Origin: JAGQPD01 sp020426865
GTDB lineage: Bacteria; Planctomycetota; Planctomycetia; Pirellulales; Pirellulaceae
Assembly: GCA_041399065.1 (NCBI GenBank)
Contig: JAWKTN010000009.1
Span: 62,001-126,000, forward strand
Reading direction: 5' to 3'
Length of the DNA stretch: 64,000 nt
The notes beneath the pieces were generated by a model. It was not told where the DNA came from, did not search any database, and saw only the letters and a list, made by a program, of their open reading frames with translations. Positions within the stretch are counted from its first letter, which is position 1, and each line of letters begins with the position of its first letter. This document shows, in pieces, positions 52,961 through 62,722 of this stretch. The position numbers and the translations under genes are program-made.

Positions 52961-54334
52961 CTAGATCAGTTCACTCAATGGTTGTGTACCCGGCTCGATT
53001 AGATAATTAGGTCGCCCACGCAAGTCGAATTCTCGAGTTGCATTGAGGTCGAGGCCCAAGTTGGTATAGAGCGTTGCAAAAATCTCCTGGAACGTAACTG
53101 GTCGGTCCTGAGCTGATTCGCCGAACTTGTTGGTTGACCCAATCACCTGCCCGGTGCGCATGCCACCACAGGCAAGCGCGGCACACGTTACCTGCGGCCA
53201 GTGATCACGACCGGCATCCTTGTTGATCTTAGGCGTGCGGCCAAATTCACCCCACACAATCACCGTCACATCCTTGTCCAGACCACGTTCGTGCAGGTCG
53301 CTGACCAATGCCGTCATTGCTCGATCCAACATTGGCATATCTTCCCGCCCGCGAGTGAAATTCCCACCGTGCCAGTCCCAGCGGCTGAAGTTGAGCGAGA
53401 CAACACGAGCGCCGGCTTCGACCAACCGCCGAGCGATCAAGAAATTCTCTGTCATCTTCGGGGCACCGTCAGCGCGAAACTTTGGATCTCCCTTGCCATA
53501 GCGCTCGACAATACGCGGATCCTCTTTCGACAAATCCAACGCATCGGCCAGCTTGGAAGAAGTAAGGATTCCCAAGGCTTGTTCCGTAAATTGATCAAGC
53601 CCGCCCATCTGCCCCCGAACATCGGCATCGCGACGGAAGTTGTCGAAGGCCTGGAGTAATTGCCGACGATCCTGAAGACGTTCGAGTGACACTCCTTGCA
53701 AAATCATGTTATTTGAACCGGATGAGCTTTTCGTTTCGCCCCCTTCACCACTTACCAAGCGACACGGCGCGTGTGCCACGCCCAAAAAGCCACCATCCCC
53801 CGGGTCACCCCACGGCCGGTGGCTTGTCGGGTAAAACAGCGACACATTCGGCGGTACACTCGAGTTAGCGGGGCCTTGCAGATGCGATACCCACGCCCCC
53901 AGTGACGGCCGCCCGCCCGCCGGCTGCGGCGTATCGTGGAAACCGGTCATGCATTGCGTGGCATAATGCGGGCCGCGGGCACCGACGATCGAACGAATGA
54001 TGGCGAATTTGTCCATCATCTTGGCCATCTCGGGAAACAATTCACAGATCTCTATGCCTGACACATTCGTGCGAATCGGTTTGAACTCGCCCCGAATCTC
54101 CCGCGGCGCCTCAGGTTTGAGATCCCACATGTCTTGATGAGGTGGCCCACCTGGTAAAAATACGTTGATCAATGCCTTGTGGCTACTGCCTGTCCCCGCC
54201 AAAGACTCTCGCCGCAACAGCTCACTCAGCGCCAGGCCGCCACCCATCATCCCACCAATTTTCAAAAAACCTCGTCGCGACATGCCATCACAAAACTGGC
54301 GCGAACGATCCGCTTTTCCCCAAATGGTGAGCAT
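52961..54334 (-). CDS. DUF1501 protein, TAT-exported
   Basis: 457 residues. The N-terminus FCDGMSRRGFLKIGGMMGGGLAL is a twin-arginine signal. Family stretches: NVFLPGGPPHQDMWDLKPEAP, NFSRWDWHGGNF, IVWGEFGRTPKINKDAGRDH. It is longer and more distant than the DUF1501 at 7864. ATG 54334 has GGAG 8 bases upstream. It lies between the WD40/cytochrome protein (87 bp gap) and a small membrane ORF. It may partner with the DUF1549/1553 protein of the same operon. Confidence 0.92.
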   Translation of the reverse strand: MLTIWGKADRSRQFCDGMSRRGFLKIGGMMGGGLALSELLRRESLAGTGSSHKALINVFLPGGPPHQDMWDLKPEAPREIRGEFKPIRTNVSGIEICELFPEMAKMMDKFAIIRSIVGARGPHYATQCMTGFHDTPQPAGGRPSLGAWVSHLQGPANSSVPPNVSLFYPTSHRPWGDPGDGGFLGVAHAPCRLVSGEGGETKSSSGSNNMILQGVSLERLQDRRQLLQAFDNFRRDADVRGQMGGLDQFTEQALGILTSSKLADALDLSKEDPRIVERYGKGDPKFRADGAPKMTENFLIARRLVEAGARVVSLNFSRWDWHGGNFTRGREDMPMLDRAMTALVSDLHERGLDKDVTVIVWGEFGRTPKINKDAGRDHWPQVTCAALACGGMRTGQVIGSTNKFGESAQDRPVTFQEIFATLYTNLGLDLNATREFDLRGRPNYLIEPGTQPLSELI

Positions 54335-54421
54335 CGTACGATCTCCGTGTTAGAATTTGATTTCCAATAGGCTGCAGATCGCTCCGCGATCATTTTCTAA
54401 GTCCGCTCCGCGACGCCGAAC

Positions 54422-57334
54422 CTACGGCGCCGGTGGAAACTCTGCCTTAATCTTACCGTCTTTTGTCCAAATGCGAATGACTCGATCCTCGCCCGCAGCC
54501 ACGACATCTTCGCCATTACGCGTGGCATCCAACGTATGCAAAAACGGTCCATCTCCGCCATTAAAACCTTTGCGATCCTTGCCATCCGGATTCATCGTCA
54601 ATACTTGGCCACTTCCCGACGCTACCGCAAGGCGATCTTGCACGCCAAGAAAGGCGACCGACGCGATCTCCTTCGACCAGTCGCTGGTACTGTTCACCTG
54701 CTGGCCTGTCGCTGGATTCCAAACCTTCACTGCCTTGTCGCCTCCCGAAGTAACGAGGCGTCGCCCGTCGGCGCGCCAACCTACCGATTGCACATAGTGC
54801 GTATGCCCCTCGAACGCCCGCAAGAACTGACCGCTGGCTACATCAAACGTCTTGCACATTCGATCTGCCGAACCGGTTGCCAGCTGTCCGCTGTCCGGTG
54901 AAAATGCTACAGACAGAACTGTGTCGGAATGGGCGTCGTTGATCGTGTGCAGCAGCGATGGTCCCGATCGCTCGTCGCCACTTGTCTGCGTCGACTGGGG
55001 CATCTGCCAAATCTTTAGCTCTCCCGATCGCGACGGTTCCCCGCCACCACTGGCCAACATTCGTGAGTCCGCGGAAAAATCGAGCGCTATGACGCGATCT
55101 ACCAAGCTCGTCGTATCGTCGGGATCACCGATTGTGTGGGCCAGTTCCCAATGAGCCAACATTTCAACGTCCGCGGCATGCTGCTGATCGTCAAACCCGA
55201 TGACATGCTGTTGGTCAACGAAAAAGACCGGCCCGGATCGCAGCGGCGATGCGTGCCGTTCCCACGCCGTACCATCCGCACCGTAGATCTCCAGCTGACC
55301 GTCGCGCCGCAATGCGACGATCCGACCGTCGCCGACACAGTAGCAACCAATGGCAATAATCGCGTCGTCATCCGACGGAGGCGCCGCTACTAGCTGTTGT
55401 TGTTGCTGTTGAGTCGCTTCCAGCTTCCCCTTGATCGTCTCCAACGCTGCCATGCGCTCCTTCAGGGTCGTATCGGCCGCCTCCTGTGCGGCCTTGGATC
55501 GCTCGACCAACTTCGCCGACGCGTCGCGATCTTGTTGTGCCTGTGACAGGCTCTTTTCACTCTCTTCCAACTTCTTCTTCGCTTCCACGACTCCCTTTTT
55601 CAACTCTTCGCGAACCTTCTCCTTTTCCTGCAACTTTGCCATCGCGTCGTTGACGTTCTTCTCCAAGGCCGCGCGATCGTCCGCTTCAGACGCTGCCGAC
55701 AACGCCGCCTGAGCGCTGTCGCGTTCCTTTGTCAGTTGCGAGATTTGTTGCTCGTTTTCGTCGCTCGCCTTTTGTTTTGTGTCGGCGTCCTGTTTCCGCT
55801 CGTCTCGCTCCTTGGTTACCTCAGCAATTTTCGCTTTCGCTTGTTTCAGTTCCTCTTCCGCCGTCTTGATTGCTTCCCCTTCCGCTTTCAAAGCTTCTTC
55901 CGCTGTCTTCTTGTCTTCTTCAGCACCAGCGACATCCTGCTGGGCCAAGGTGACTTTTCGTTCTCCTTCAGCCAACCGTTCGGCGCGTGACATGGAAACG
56001 GCCACTTCTCGCTCCAGCGAGCCATCGGCCAGCTTCCAGAGGCGCAAGCCACCTCCGTCATGAACCGTCGCGATCCGAGGTTGTTCGTCCGGTAGCTGCT
56101 GCAACAGAACCAGCGTTAGTTGCGAGACCTTTCCTTTATCATGGGATATCACTTGCGCTTGGCCGAATTCATACGGTTCGTTCGCCAAGAGATCCTGGCC
56201 GGATGCGTCCGTCGGCACTGGCCATTGCCAAATCATAATCTTGCCGTCATCGCACGCCGCCGCGAGATACAACTTGTTCGCGCCGCGGGCCGCCGTCATG
56301 GCAGTGATGCTTCCGCTGGTATCGATCGATGCACGAGGTTGCCAGGTTTCCGTGTCGAAATGTCGCAGCGTGCGATCGCCCGTCTGTGCGAACAAGTGTG
56401 AGCCGGTAACCGCGATCTGTTGGCACATTGGCAAAGTGGTGACATTATCGTGGCGAGCATTGCTCGGCAAGCTAACAATGGTTACTTGCCGCGACGCGTC
56501 AAGCATCAGCATTCGCTGGAACGTGGCGTCATACGCTTTCATGGGAAAGTCGTCGGTTGATAGAGCTCCAAGGTCCCGCAATGCCGGTGTCGTGGCGAAC
56601 GTCTTGTGCCAAAGCTTGATCGTTCGAAAACCCCCGCTCGCCAACCACTGACCATCGGGGCTGAATGCCAACGATTGGATGACGTCAACATCCGCGGCCG
56701 GTGGTAGTTTCCAGCGCGACGATATGCTGGGGTCGATCAACGGTTGCGTCTTTTCCTGCGAGCCTACGTGCCGAATATCAATCTGTGAACCACGACCGGC
56801 GGCAACATAGCGTCCTTCAGGAGAAATGGCACTCGCATAGATCGGGAGTCGGTCGGCGGCGACCGGTTGCCATTGGATGGGCGATGCAATGGAGGACGGC
56901 TCGACATCGTGATTGGCGCCTTGTTCGATCCATTTTCGCAGGACCGCTAGTTGCTGGTCACTCAGCCGCTTGGCACCCACGGTGTTGTCCGCTGGGGGCA
57001 TCACCGGCTCGTCCAGGTGAGCCGCCAGCTTCCATAACAAGCTCTCGTCTCCCTTACCTGCCGTGACGACCGGTCCCGACGCAGAACCGTTTTGGACGGA
57101 GGCGACGGATTCCAGGTTCAAATCTCCTTCGGCTTCCGATGCGCTATGGCAGGCCAGGCAGTTCTGTTGCAGGATCGGCAACACATGAGTTGAAAACTCG
57201 ACCTTCTGATCCGCCAGATTGTTGACTGCATCATCGGCGTCGACCAGAGGAACTGGTGCCAAAGAGAATGACAGCCAGTAGGCAAGCAGACTAACGAGCG
57301 TGGCGAAGGTCTTTGGCCATCGGAGCCGGGTCAT
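54422..57334 (-). CDS. Planctomycete cytochrome-C/WD40 fusion with internal coiled coil
   Basis: 970 residues. An N-terminal signal is followed by a PSCyt-type cytochrome motif NCLACHSASEAEGDL (CxxCH) and VMPPADN...LSDQQLAVLRKWIEQGA. WD40-like blades come next (SLAFSPDGQWLASGG), then about 190 residues of Glu/Lys/Ala heptads (about 450-640), with more WD40 repeats to the end. The cytochrome motif could bind haem covalently in the periplasm; the propeller and coil suggest a protein platform. The start overlaps the upstream gene by 4 bp. Function is unproven. Confidence 0.92.
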   Translation of the reverse strand: MTRLRWPKTFATLVSLLAYWLSFSLAPVPLVDADDAVNNLADQKVEFSTHVLPILQQNCLACHSASEAEGDLNLESVASVQNGSASGPVVTAGKGDESLLWKLAAHLDEPVMPPADNTVGAKRLSDQQLAVLRKWIEQGANHDVEPSSIASPIQWQPVAADRLPIYASAISPEGRYVAAGRGSQIDIRHVGSQEKTQPLIDPSISSRWKLPPAADVDVIQSLAFSPDGQWLASGGFRTIKLWHKTFATTPALRDLGALSTDDFPMKAYDATFQRMLMLDASRQVTIVSLPSNARHDNVTTLPMCQQIAVTGSHLFAQTGDRTLRHFDTETWQPRASIDTSGSITAMTAARGANKLYLAAACDDGKIMIWQWPVPTDASGQDLLANEPYEFGQAQVISHDKGKVSQLTLVLLQQLPDEQPRIATVHDGGGLRLWKLADGSLEREVAVSMSRAERLAEGERKVTLAQQDVAGAEEDKKTAEEALKAEGEAIKTAEEELKQAKAKIAEVTKERDERKQDADTKQKASDENEQQISQLTKERDSAQAALSAASEADDRAALEKNVNDAMAKLQEKEKVREELKKGVVEAKKKLEESEKSLSQAQQDRDASAKLVERSKAAQEAADTTLKERMAALETIKGKLEATQQQQQQLVAAPPSDDDAIIAIGCYCVGDGRIVALRRDGQLEIYGADGTAWERHASPLRSGPVFFVDQQHVIGFDDQQHAADVEMLAHWELAHTIGDPDDTTSLVDRVIALDFSADSRMLASGGGEPSRSGELKIWQMPQSTQTSGDERSGPSLLHTINDAHSDTVLSVAFSPDSGQLATGSADRMCKTFDVASGQFLRAFEGHTHYVQSVGWRADGRRLVTSGGDKAVKVWNPATGQQVNSTSDWSKEIASVAFLGVQDRLAVASGSGQVLTMNPDGKDRKGFNGGDGPFLHTLDATRNGEDVVAAGEDRVIRIWTKDGKIKAEFPPAP

Positions 57335-60075
57335 TGTGCGTTTTCCTCATTCTTTTCCGTGGCGGGCGGGTCGCGCAGCATGATCGAGATCGGAGGTGTG
57401 TGCACAACAAACGTTGTCTCAGCTGGTTGATTCGCCTTGCGTATTTCTTCCACACTTTTCTTAATACGTTCCAGTTCCTGCGTGGCTCGATCATGGCCGG
57501 CCACGGCCTGGTCACGGACTGTCTTTTTTTGCTGCTGCTCCTGCTCGATTTGTGCCAACTGCTGCTCCAGAGGCTTGAGCTCACCGTCAATCTGACGCCA
57601 TTGTGTCGTGGCAGCCGCTGCAGCCGATGTTGCGGTGCTTAGCGCATCCTGTGCGGCCTGCAGTGCATTTGCGTCCGCTTGGCTGTTGTTGAGTGTCGTT
57701 TGAAACGCCTCCCAAGCCGCCTGTGCTTGTTGTTGTTGATCATTCCTGGATTGCTCGGCAGCCGTATGGCGGCTGCGCGTCGAATCGAGCTTGCCCTTGA
57801 GTTCCGTAACTTGCTTGTCGGACTCGGCAAAGGCCTGTTCGGCCTGATCGCGAGATTGTTTACGTTGAGTGACGATGCTTTCGACAAACGCGAGTCGTCG
57901 TTCGATTTCGTGCACGGCTTGGGGATCGCGCGAATGAGCAGCTTTGATTTCGGCCTGGAGACGCACGAGCTGATGGCCGGCTTTGAACCTTTCCGTTGGA
58001 AAGGTCAACTTCACCGTACCGGAATCGCCTTCGATTTTATTGTCCTGCAGTGATATCTGGTTCTCGTCGACGCCAACGACCTTGAACTCCATGGGGCCAG
58101 TAAAAGTGTTTCGCGCGACGTGAACATCCAAAGGCATCGCTTCGCCGATGGTTGCCTGGGCGAGTGTCTCGGAGGTAGGCATCGAAGCGGAAACGGGATA
58201 GTTTTCATCAGCGACGACGGCGAAGGCGAGGCCGTCGGCATGCCGTACGTCCGGGGGCGACTGTTCCCAGTTGTCTGTACCGCGACACAAATACAGATAC
58301 TCGGCATCGACCGGCGTCGTAGACGTGGGGACTTCGAAGGTGCCGTTCCATTCAGTCCCACGTACGTGCAGATTACCAGCCCAGGCGCCGGCCGTCGCCG
58401 CAACGGTGATTACCAGTTCCGTGCGTTCGACATGAGGCGGCACGACAATGGGACGGCATTCCACCCCTGGCGGAAGGCCGTCGATCCAAAGCTGGACGGG
58501 ACGGGTGAAGCCATCGAGCCGGACGACTTGCACAGGAACCGCCAGAGATTCGCCCAATCGAGCCGCTCGGCCAATCGGTATCAGTTTCTTATCTTCTTGC
58601 TTGACGGACGGCATTACGGTCACGGCAAAACGTGGTTGTGGTTGCCGGACCACCAGTCGATAGACAAGCCGATCGTCACCTCGAGCCGTATGATAGGTGT
58701 CTCGTAGGCGCACGCGATACGTCGCCGATTGATCGAGTTTTAGGCTATAAAACGGATCGGGGTCTTGATCGCTTGCCAGCCCCCGTTGCCACAATGGCGA
58801 AACATGCTCGTGCTTGACATCGTCAATCGTCGCAACGTGCTCGGTGCGAACGCTGCCATCCTCATTCTTGACGACTTTCTCCACTCGCATCGTGCCGTCG
58901 ACCGGTGAGCCAAATGCGGCGCCCAAGAACTGTAGCTGGATCGTCTCACCTGCCGCCCCGGAAAACGAGATCCAATCTTCATCTTCAGGGGCTTGAAACG
59001 CGCCAGTGAATTCACACGGCCACGGCAAGGTCTCAGCCTGATCGCCACTGTTGTTCGGTTCGCGTTCGACGACAGTTGGCAAATCGGTCACACCCACATT
59101 TACGTCAGCCAGCGGATCGACCGGCGGTTGTAAGCGTTGACACTTTTGTGAGCAAACGGCCGGGGAGCCGGGTTGCCAATCGGCGGAGCGTGGTTCGTCG
59201 GGAAGGTCTAGTTGAAGTGAGGACGAAGGTGTATCTGTCGTGACAAGTTGCAGGCTTGTTGCCCCCGAAGCCGTTACGACAGGTGGATAGGCCCATAGCA
59301 CACGCGGCGTTGAGCTGACATTCAACAGGTACGCATAACTGTCTCCGCCCAAGTACGTCGCATCGGAGAGGGCGATGGTATAGTCCCCGTCGGTATCGGG
59401 CGTGAAGGCGGTTATGAGATCGTCGCCGCGAGCGCTGGCGGTTGCGTTGTGAATTTCGCGACCGTCGGCATCCAACACGGACAGGCGTGTTGTCAGTTGC
59501 GAATCGAGGCGGCCACAGAGAACGGATATTTTCCAGCTTGTTCCGGCCTGCAACGCGTAACGGAAATAGTGTACTGCCGAAGCGTTCATGCGGGCCGTGT
59601 AAAAATGATCCGCCAGGGCCGTTGGGGCGTTGTCGAACGTGGTTGCTGGCGAGTCGTGATGCAATTCTCCCTGTACCACTTGAAACTGGCGTGGATTGCT
59701 AATGCCGAATCGCCCGGCAACACGCACCGAATACGTGCCGCCAGAAACCGTTTCCGGGATCCGCACCAGGAACACCGACGGTTCCCGCCCCGGAAACTCG
59801 ACGAATTCACTGGCCGGCCGTGTTTTTTGCGTCGCCACGATCTGCGCATGAGAAAACAGCAACCGTTCGGCCCCGTCAAGGTTGGCGCCGGTAACGCGCA
59901 ATTCAAATTCGCTTCCACCGCGGCCGACACACGGATGGAGTTCGTCGAGTTGCGGCACGGGTGGTTGAGCTTCAGCGACGGAAGCAAGTATCACGAGCAG
60001 CAACAACGCTGCTGCCGTCGGCAGCGGATTGCCGGGGAGTGGCCGAAGCGAGCGGGACTGATAAAACCGTACCAT
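57331..60075 (-). CDS. Large secreted protein with IPT/PPC-like beta domains and C-terminal coiled coil
   Basis: 914 residues. The signal peptide (AAALLLLVILASVAEA) is followed by an IPT/TIG-like fold (ELHPCVGRGGSEFELRVTGANL). Pre-peptidase-C-like modules follow (EREPNNSGDQAETLPWPCEFTG is the PPC 'EPNN' motif), then further beta-rich regions. A Gln/Ala/Lys coiled coil lies at about residues 715-875. It overlaps the WD40/cytochrome gene by 4 bp; both carry coiled coils, so they may bind each other. It starts 12 bp after the DUF1549 gene. No enzymatic motif was found. Confidence 0.9.
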   Translation of the reverse strand: MVRFYQSRSLRPLPGNPLPTAAALLLLVILASVAEAQPPVPQLDELHPCVGRGGSEFELRVTGANLDGAERLLFSHAQIVATQKTRPASEFVEFPGREPSVFLVRIPETVSGGTYSVRVAGRFGISNPRQFQVVQGELHHDSPATTFDNAPTALADHFYTARMNASAVHYFRYALQAGTSWKISVLCGRLDSQLTTRLSVLDADGREIHNATASARGDDLITAFTPDTDGDYTIALSDATYLGGDSYAYLLNVSSTPRVLWAYPPVVTASGATSLQLVTTDTPSSSLQLDLPDEPRSADWQPGSPAVCSQKCQRLQPPVDPLADVNVGVTDLPTVVEREPNNSGDQAETLPWPCEFTGAFQAPEDEDWISFSGAAGETIQLQFLGAAFGSPVDGTMRVEKVVKNEDGSVRTEHVATIDDVKHEHVSPLWQRGLASDQDPDPFYSLKLDQSATYRVRLRDTYHTARGDDRLVYRLVVRQPQPRFAVTVMPSVKQEDKKLIPIGRAARLGESLAVPVQVVRLDGFTRPVQLWIDGLPPGVECRPIVVPPHVERTELVITVAATAGAWAGNLHVRGTEWNGTFEVPTSTTPVDAEYLYLCRGTDNWEQSPPDVRHADGLAFAVVADENYPVSASMPTSETLAQATIGEAMPLDVHVARNTFTGPMEFKVVGVDENQISLQDNKIEGDSGTVKLTFPTERFKAGHQLVRLQAEIKAAHSRDPQAVHEIERRLAFVESIVTQRKQSRDQAEQAFAESDKQVTELKGKLDSTRSRHTAAEQSRNDQQQQAQAAWEAFQTTLNNSQADANALQAAQDALSTATSAAAAATTQWRQIDGELKPLEQQLAQIEQEQQQKKTVRDQAVAGHDRATQELERIKKSVEEIRKANQPAETTFVVHTPPISIMLRDPPATEKNEENAQ

Positions 60076-60087
60076 GGCGTCGGGGCC

Positions 60088-62586
60088 CTAGTGGTTGAAA
60101 AGAAATTCCTTGGTGTTGATTACTGCCCAAAGGATATCTTCGCGGGCAGCAGCGGGTTGTTCCTTCTTTTGTTTTAGATATTCCGTTGCGGTCGCCACTT
60201 CATCCGGGGCCGCGTGCCGCGAGAAAGCGATCAGGTAGAGGTCGTCGATCCAGGCATTGACAGTTTCATCGTCGGCGTCATCCTGAATCGACTTGCAGCG
60301 TCCGTCTTGCAACTTCTTCTGTATGTCCTGCGAATTGATCAGGTGCAATGTTTGCGCCAAACTCACATCCGATGTGCGTTCGCATTCGCAAGCGCTCTCA
60401 CCGACGGGGCGGCCAAAGATCGTTAACATAAACGAATCGAAATTGCTGTCTGGCAACTCCACGGCACGCACGTTGGCTGGCATCCCGGCATATTGGGTAT
60501 GCTGGTCCGTTAAGGCGTCGATCGCATCTGCGAGGACCTCTGCTGGCAAACGCCGCGGCAAGAAGCGGGAAAAACTCTGTTCGTCCTGCTGATTGAACTC
60601 GTTGGGGAATGCACTCAACTGAAATGTCACTGACGTGCAAATGGTATAAACCAGTTTCTTCAAATTAAAATCACTGCTAATGAAATCGTTTGCCAACCCG
60701 TCAAGCAGTTCCGGGTTGCTGGGGGGATTGGTTACCCGCATGTCGTCTTCCGGTTCGACCAGTCCGCGGGAGAAAAAGTGTTTCCAGTAGCGGTTCACGA
60801 GCGCTCGGGCGAAGAACGGGTTGTCGGGTTGCGAGAACCAGTCGGCGAGCCTTTGCCGGGGATCTTGATCTGGGGCGAGTTGCAGTGGCGGGGCGCCCAA
60901 TGGCGTTGGCGGGATCGAAACGCCTGACTTAGGATGACGGCTGGAGGCGTTCCCCTCGCGATGATAGATCCCAAAGTGCCGGCGATCGGTCGGCGAAGTC
61001 TTGCGTCCCACTTGAGCAAAGAACGCGGCCAGGCCGTAATAATCAGCCTGGCTCCATTTCTCTTGCGGATGATGATGGCAGCGCGCACATTGCAGACGCA
61101 TCCCCAAAAACAGCTGCGCCATGTCTTCGACCTGCTGTTCAACTTCGCGTACCTCGTGATACCAGGCCACCGGCGGTGTCGTTTCGATGGGACCGGTCGC
61201 AGCAATGACCTGCCGCACGATATCGTTGTAGGGAGTATTCTGTTGTAGTTGCTGTCGCAACCAGTTGTGGAAGGCAAACGTAAGCGGCTTGCGATCGTCG
61301 CTGCTGCGGCGATTGCGCAAGATGTCGGCCCACTTCTTCGCAAAAAAATCGGCGTAATCGTTGCTGTCCAATAGTCGCTGGACCAACTGCTCTCGCTTGG
61401 TGGGTTGTTGGTCGTCCAGGAAATGACGCGTTTCTGCCAATGTGGGGAGCCGACCCGCGATGGCCAGTGTGACGCGACGCAAGTAGGTGCTGTCGTCCGC
61501 AATCGATGACGGCGGCAACCCTAACTCCTGAAGATTGGCGAACACGTAGCGATCGACCACGTTGTCGGACTTCGGCACCACGAATTCGTGTTGCCCCAAT
61601 GGGACGGCGGCACGGAAGACATCGACGTGCGTTTGAAATCGAATCATCACCGCCGCCCGACCCGCGCGCGTACCGGCCGTGATCAAACCCGTTGGCGAAA
61701 CTTCCGCCAGGTCAGCCGCGTTGCTTTCGAAGTGACACATGCGAGTGACATCGGCGCGACCACCGTCACTGTAATGGGCAATCACGGCCAACTGTTGCTG
61801 TTCGCCAGCCCGCAATGTGCGTTCCCGTGGCAAGACCTCAATCTGGGTGACGACCGGGTCGTCGTCCGAACCATAGGGCATCCCCTGCCCAATCCAGCGG
61901 CGCAGTGTTCGATACGCCGGGTCATCCTTTGTGAAGCGGGCTCCGCCACCATGCGGCAGCGATCCAATCGCCTTGATGAGCAATAGACTGTGATCGGGCG
62001 CCGCCGGAAAAATGCGGCGACTGCGTGTCTCCTGCAACAGGTACTCATAGTCCTCTTTCGGTTCAAACCCCAGGAGTGAAAGCCGAAAGCCGTTCTGCCC
62101 GCCCGATTTGCCGTGACACCCGCCGCCGTTGCAACCGAACCGCGTGAAAATTGGGACAATTTCGTTGCCGAAATTCACCGGAAGGTCGTCCGTGACATGC
62201 GAAACCTGCAGCGCCACGTCGGTCCGACCGGCCCCGTCCGACGCAATCACCGTCAATCGCCCCTTGCCATCCCCCAGCGGTGTTAGTAACCCATCACTCG
62301 TGACCGCCGCCAATGTCGCTGGTTCGATCTCGTATTGGACGTCCCGCGAAACGTCGGATTGCGCCCCGCCGGCACGGGTCGACATGACGACCAGCTGCAC
62401 CTGCGAGTCGCGACCGGCAACAGACAATGTGTCCCCCGAGAAAAGTGCCGAGTGGACGGCAAGCGTTGATGTTGGCGCGGAATCGTTCGCATGAGCGGTG
62501 GCTAGGTTGGCCGATAACAAGGCCGCCTGACAGGCAACCATTGCCAAAACCATCCGCCCGTGAAGCAGTGTAAGGTGGGCAACCAT
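60088..62586 (-). CDS. DUF1549/DUF1553 protein with N-terminal BIG2 and cytochrome-like motifs
   Basis: 832 residues, the full-length form of the family. The signal peptide is followed by Ig-like BIG2 modules (SRDVQYEIEPATLAAVTSDGLLTPL), a haem-type CNGGGCHGKSGGQNGF segment and a second BIG2. DUF1549 follows (LAIAGRLPTLAETRHFL, CARCHHHPQEKWSQ), then DUF1553 (NRYWKHFFSRGLVEPEDDMR, LPAEVLADAIDALTDQ, ending NTKEFLFNH). ATG 62586 starts the operon; downstream genes follow 12 bp later. Likely periplasmic or surface. Confidence 0.94.
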   Translation of the reverse strand: MVAHLTLLHGRMVLAMVACQAALLSANLATAHANDSAPTSTLAVHSALFSGDTLSVAGRDSQVQLVVMSTRAGGAQSDVSRDVQYEIEPATLAAVTSDGLLTPLGDGKGRLTVIASDGAGRTDVALQVSHVTDDLPVNFGNEIVPIFTRFGCNGGGCHGKSGGQNGFRLSLLGFEPKEDYEYLLQETRSRRIFPAAPDHSLLLIKAIGSLPHGGGARFTKDDPAYRTLRRWIGQGMPYGSDDDPVVTQIEVLPRERTLRAGEQQQLAVIAHYSDGGRADVTRMCHFESNAADLAEVSPTGLITAGTRAGRAAVMIRFQTHVDVFRAAVPLGQHEFVVPKSDNVVDRYVFANLQELGLPPSSIADDSTYLRRVTLAIAGRLPTLAETRHFLDDQQPTKREQLVQRLLDSNDYADFFAKKWADILRNRRSSDDRKPLTFAFHNWLRQQLQQNTPYNDIVRQVIAATGPIETTPPVAWYHEVREVEQQVEDMAQLFLGMRLQCARCHHHPQEKWSQADYYGLAAFFAQVGRKTSPTDRRHFGIYHREGNASSRHPKSGVSIPPTPLGAPPLQLAPDQDPRQRLADWFSQPDNPFFARALVNRYWKHFFSRGLVEPEDDMRVTNPPSNPELLDGLANDFISSDFNLKKLVYTICTSVTFQLSAFPNEFNQQDEQSFSRFLPRRLPAEVLADAIDALTDQHTQYAGMPANVRAVELPDSNFDSFMLTIFGRPVGESACECERTSDVSLAQTLHLINSQDIQKKLQDGRCKSIQDDADDETVNAWIDDLYLIAFSRHAAPDEVATATEYLKQKKEQPAAAREDILWAVINTKEFLFNH

Positions 62587-62722
62587 GCGGATAACCTGGG
62601 GTGGGAGGAAGGGACTGCTAGCGCTCCCAGGCTAACATATGACGGGCGCAAAAGCAACAGTGACGGACAGTTACGGCCAATCCGCCAATCCAGGGCCGTC
62701 TTCTTCCATCGGCTGGTGAGGG

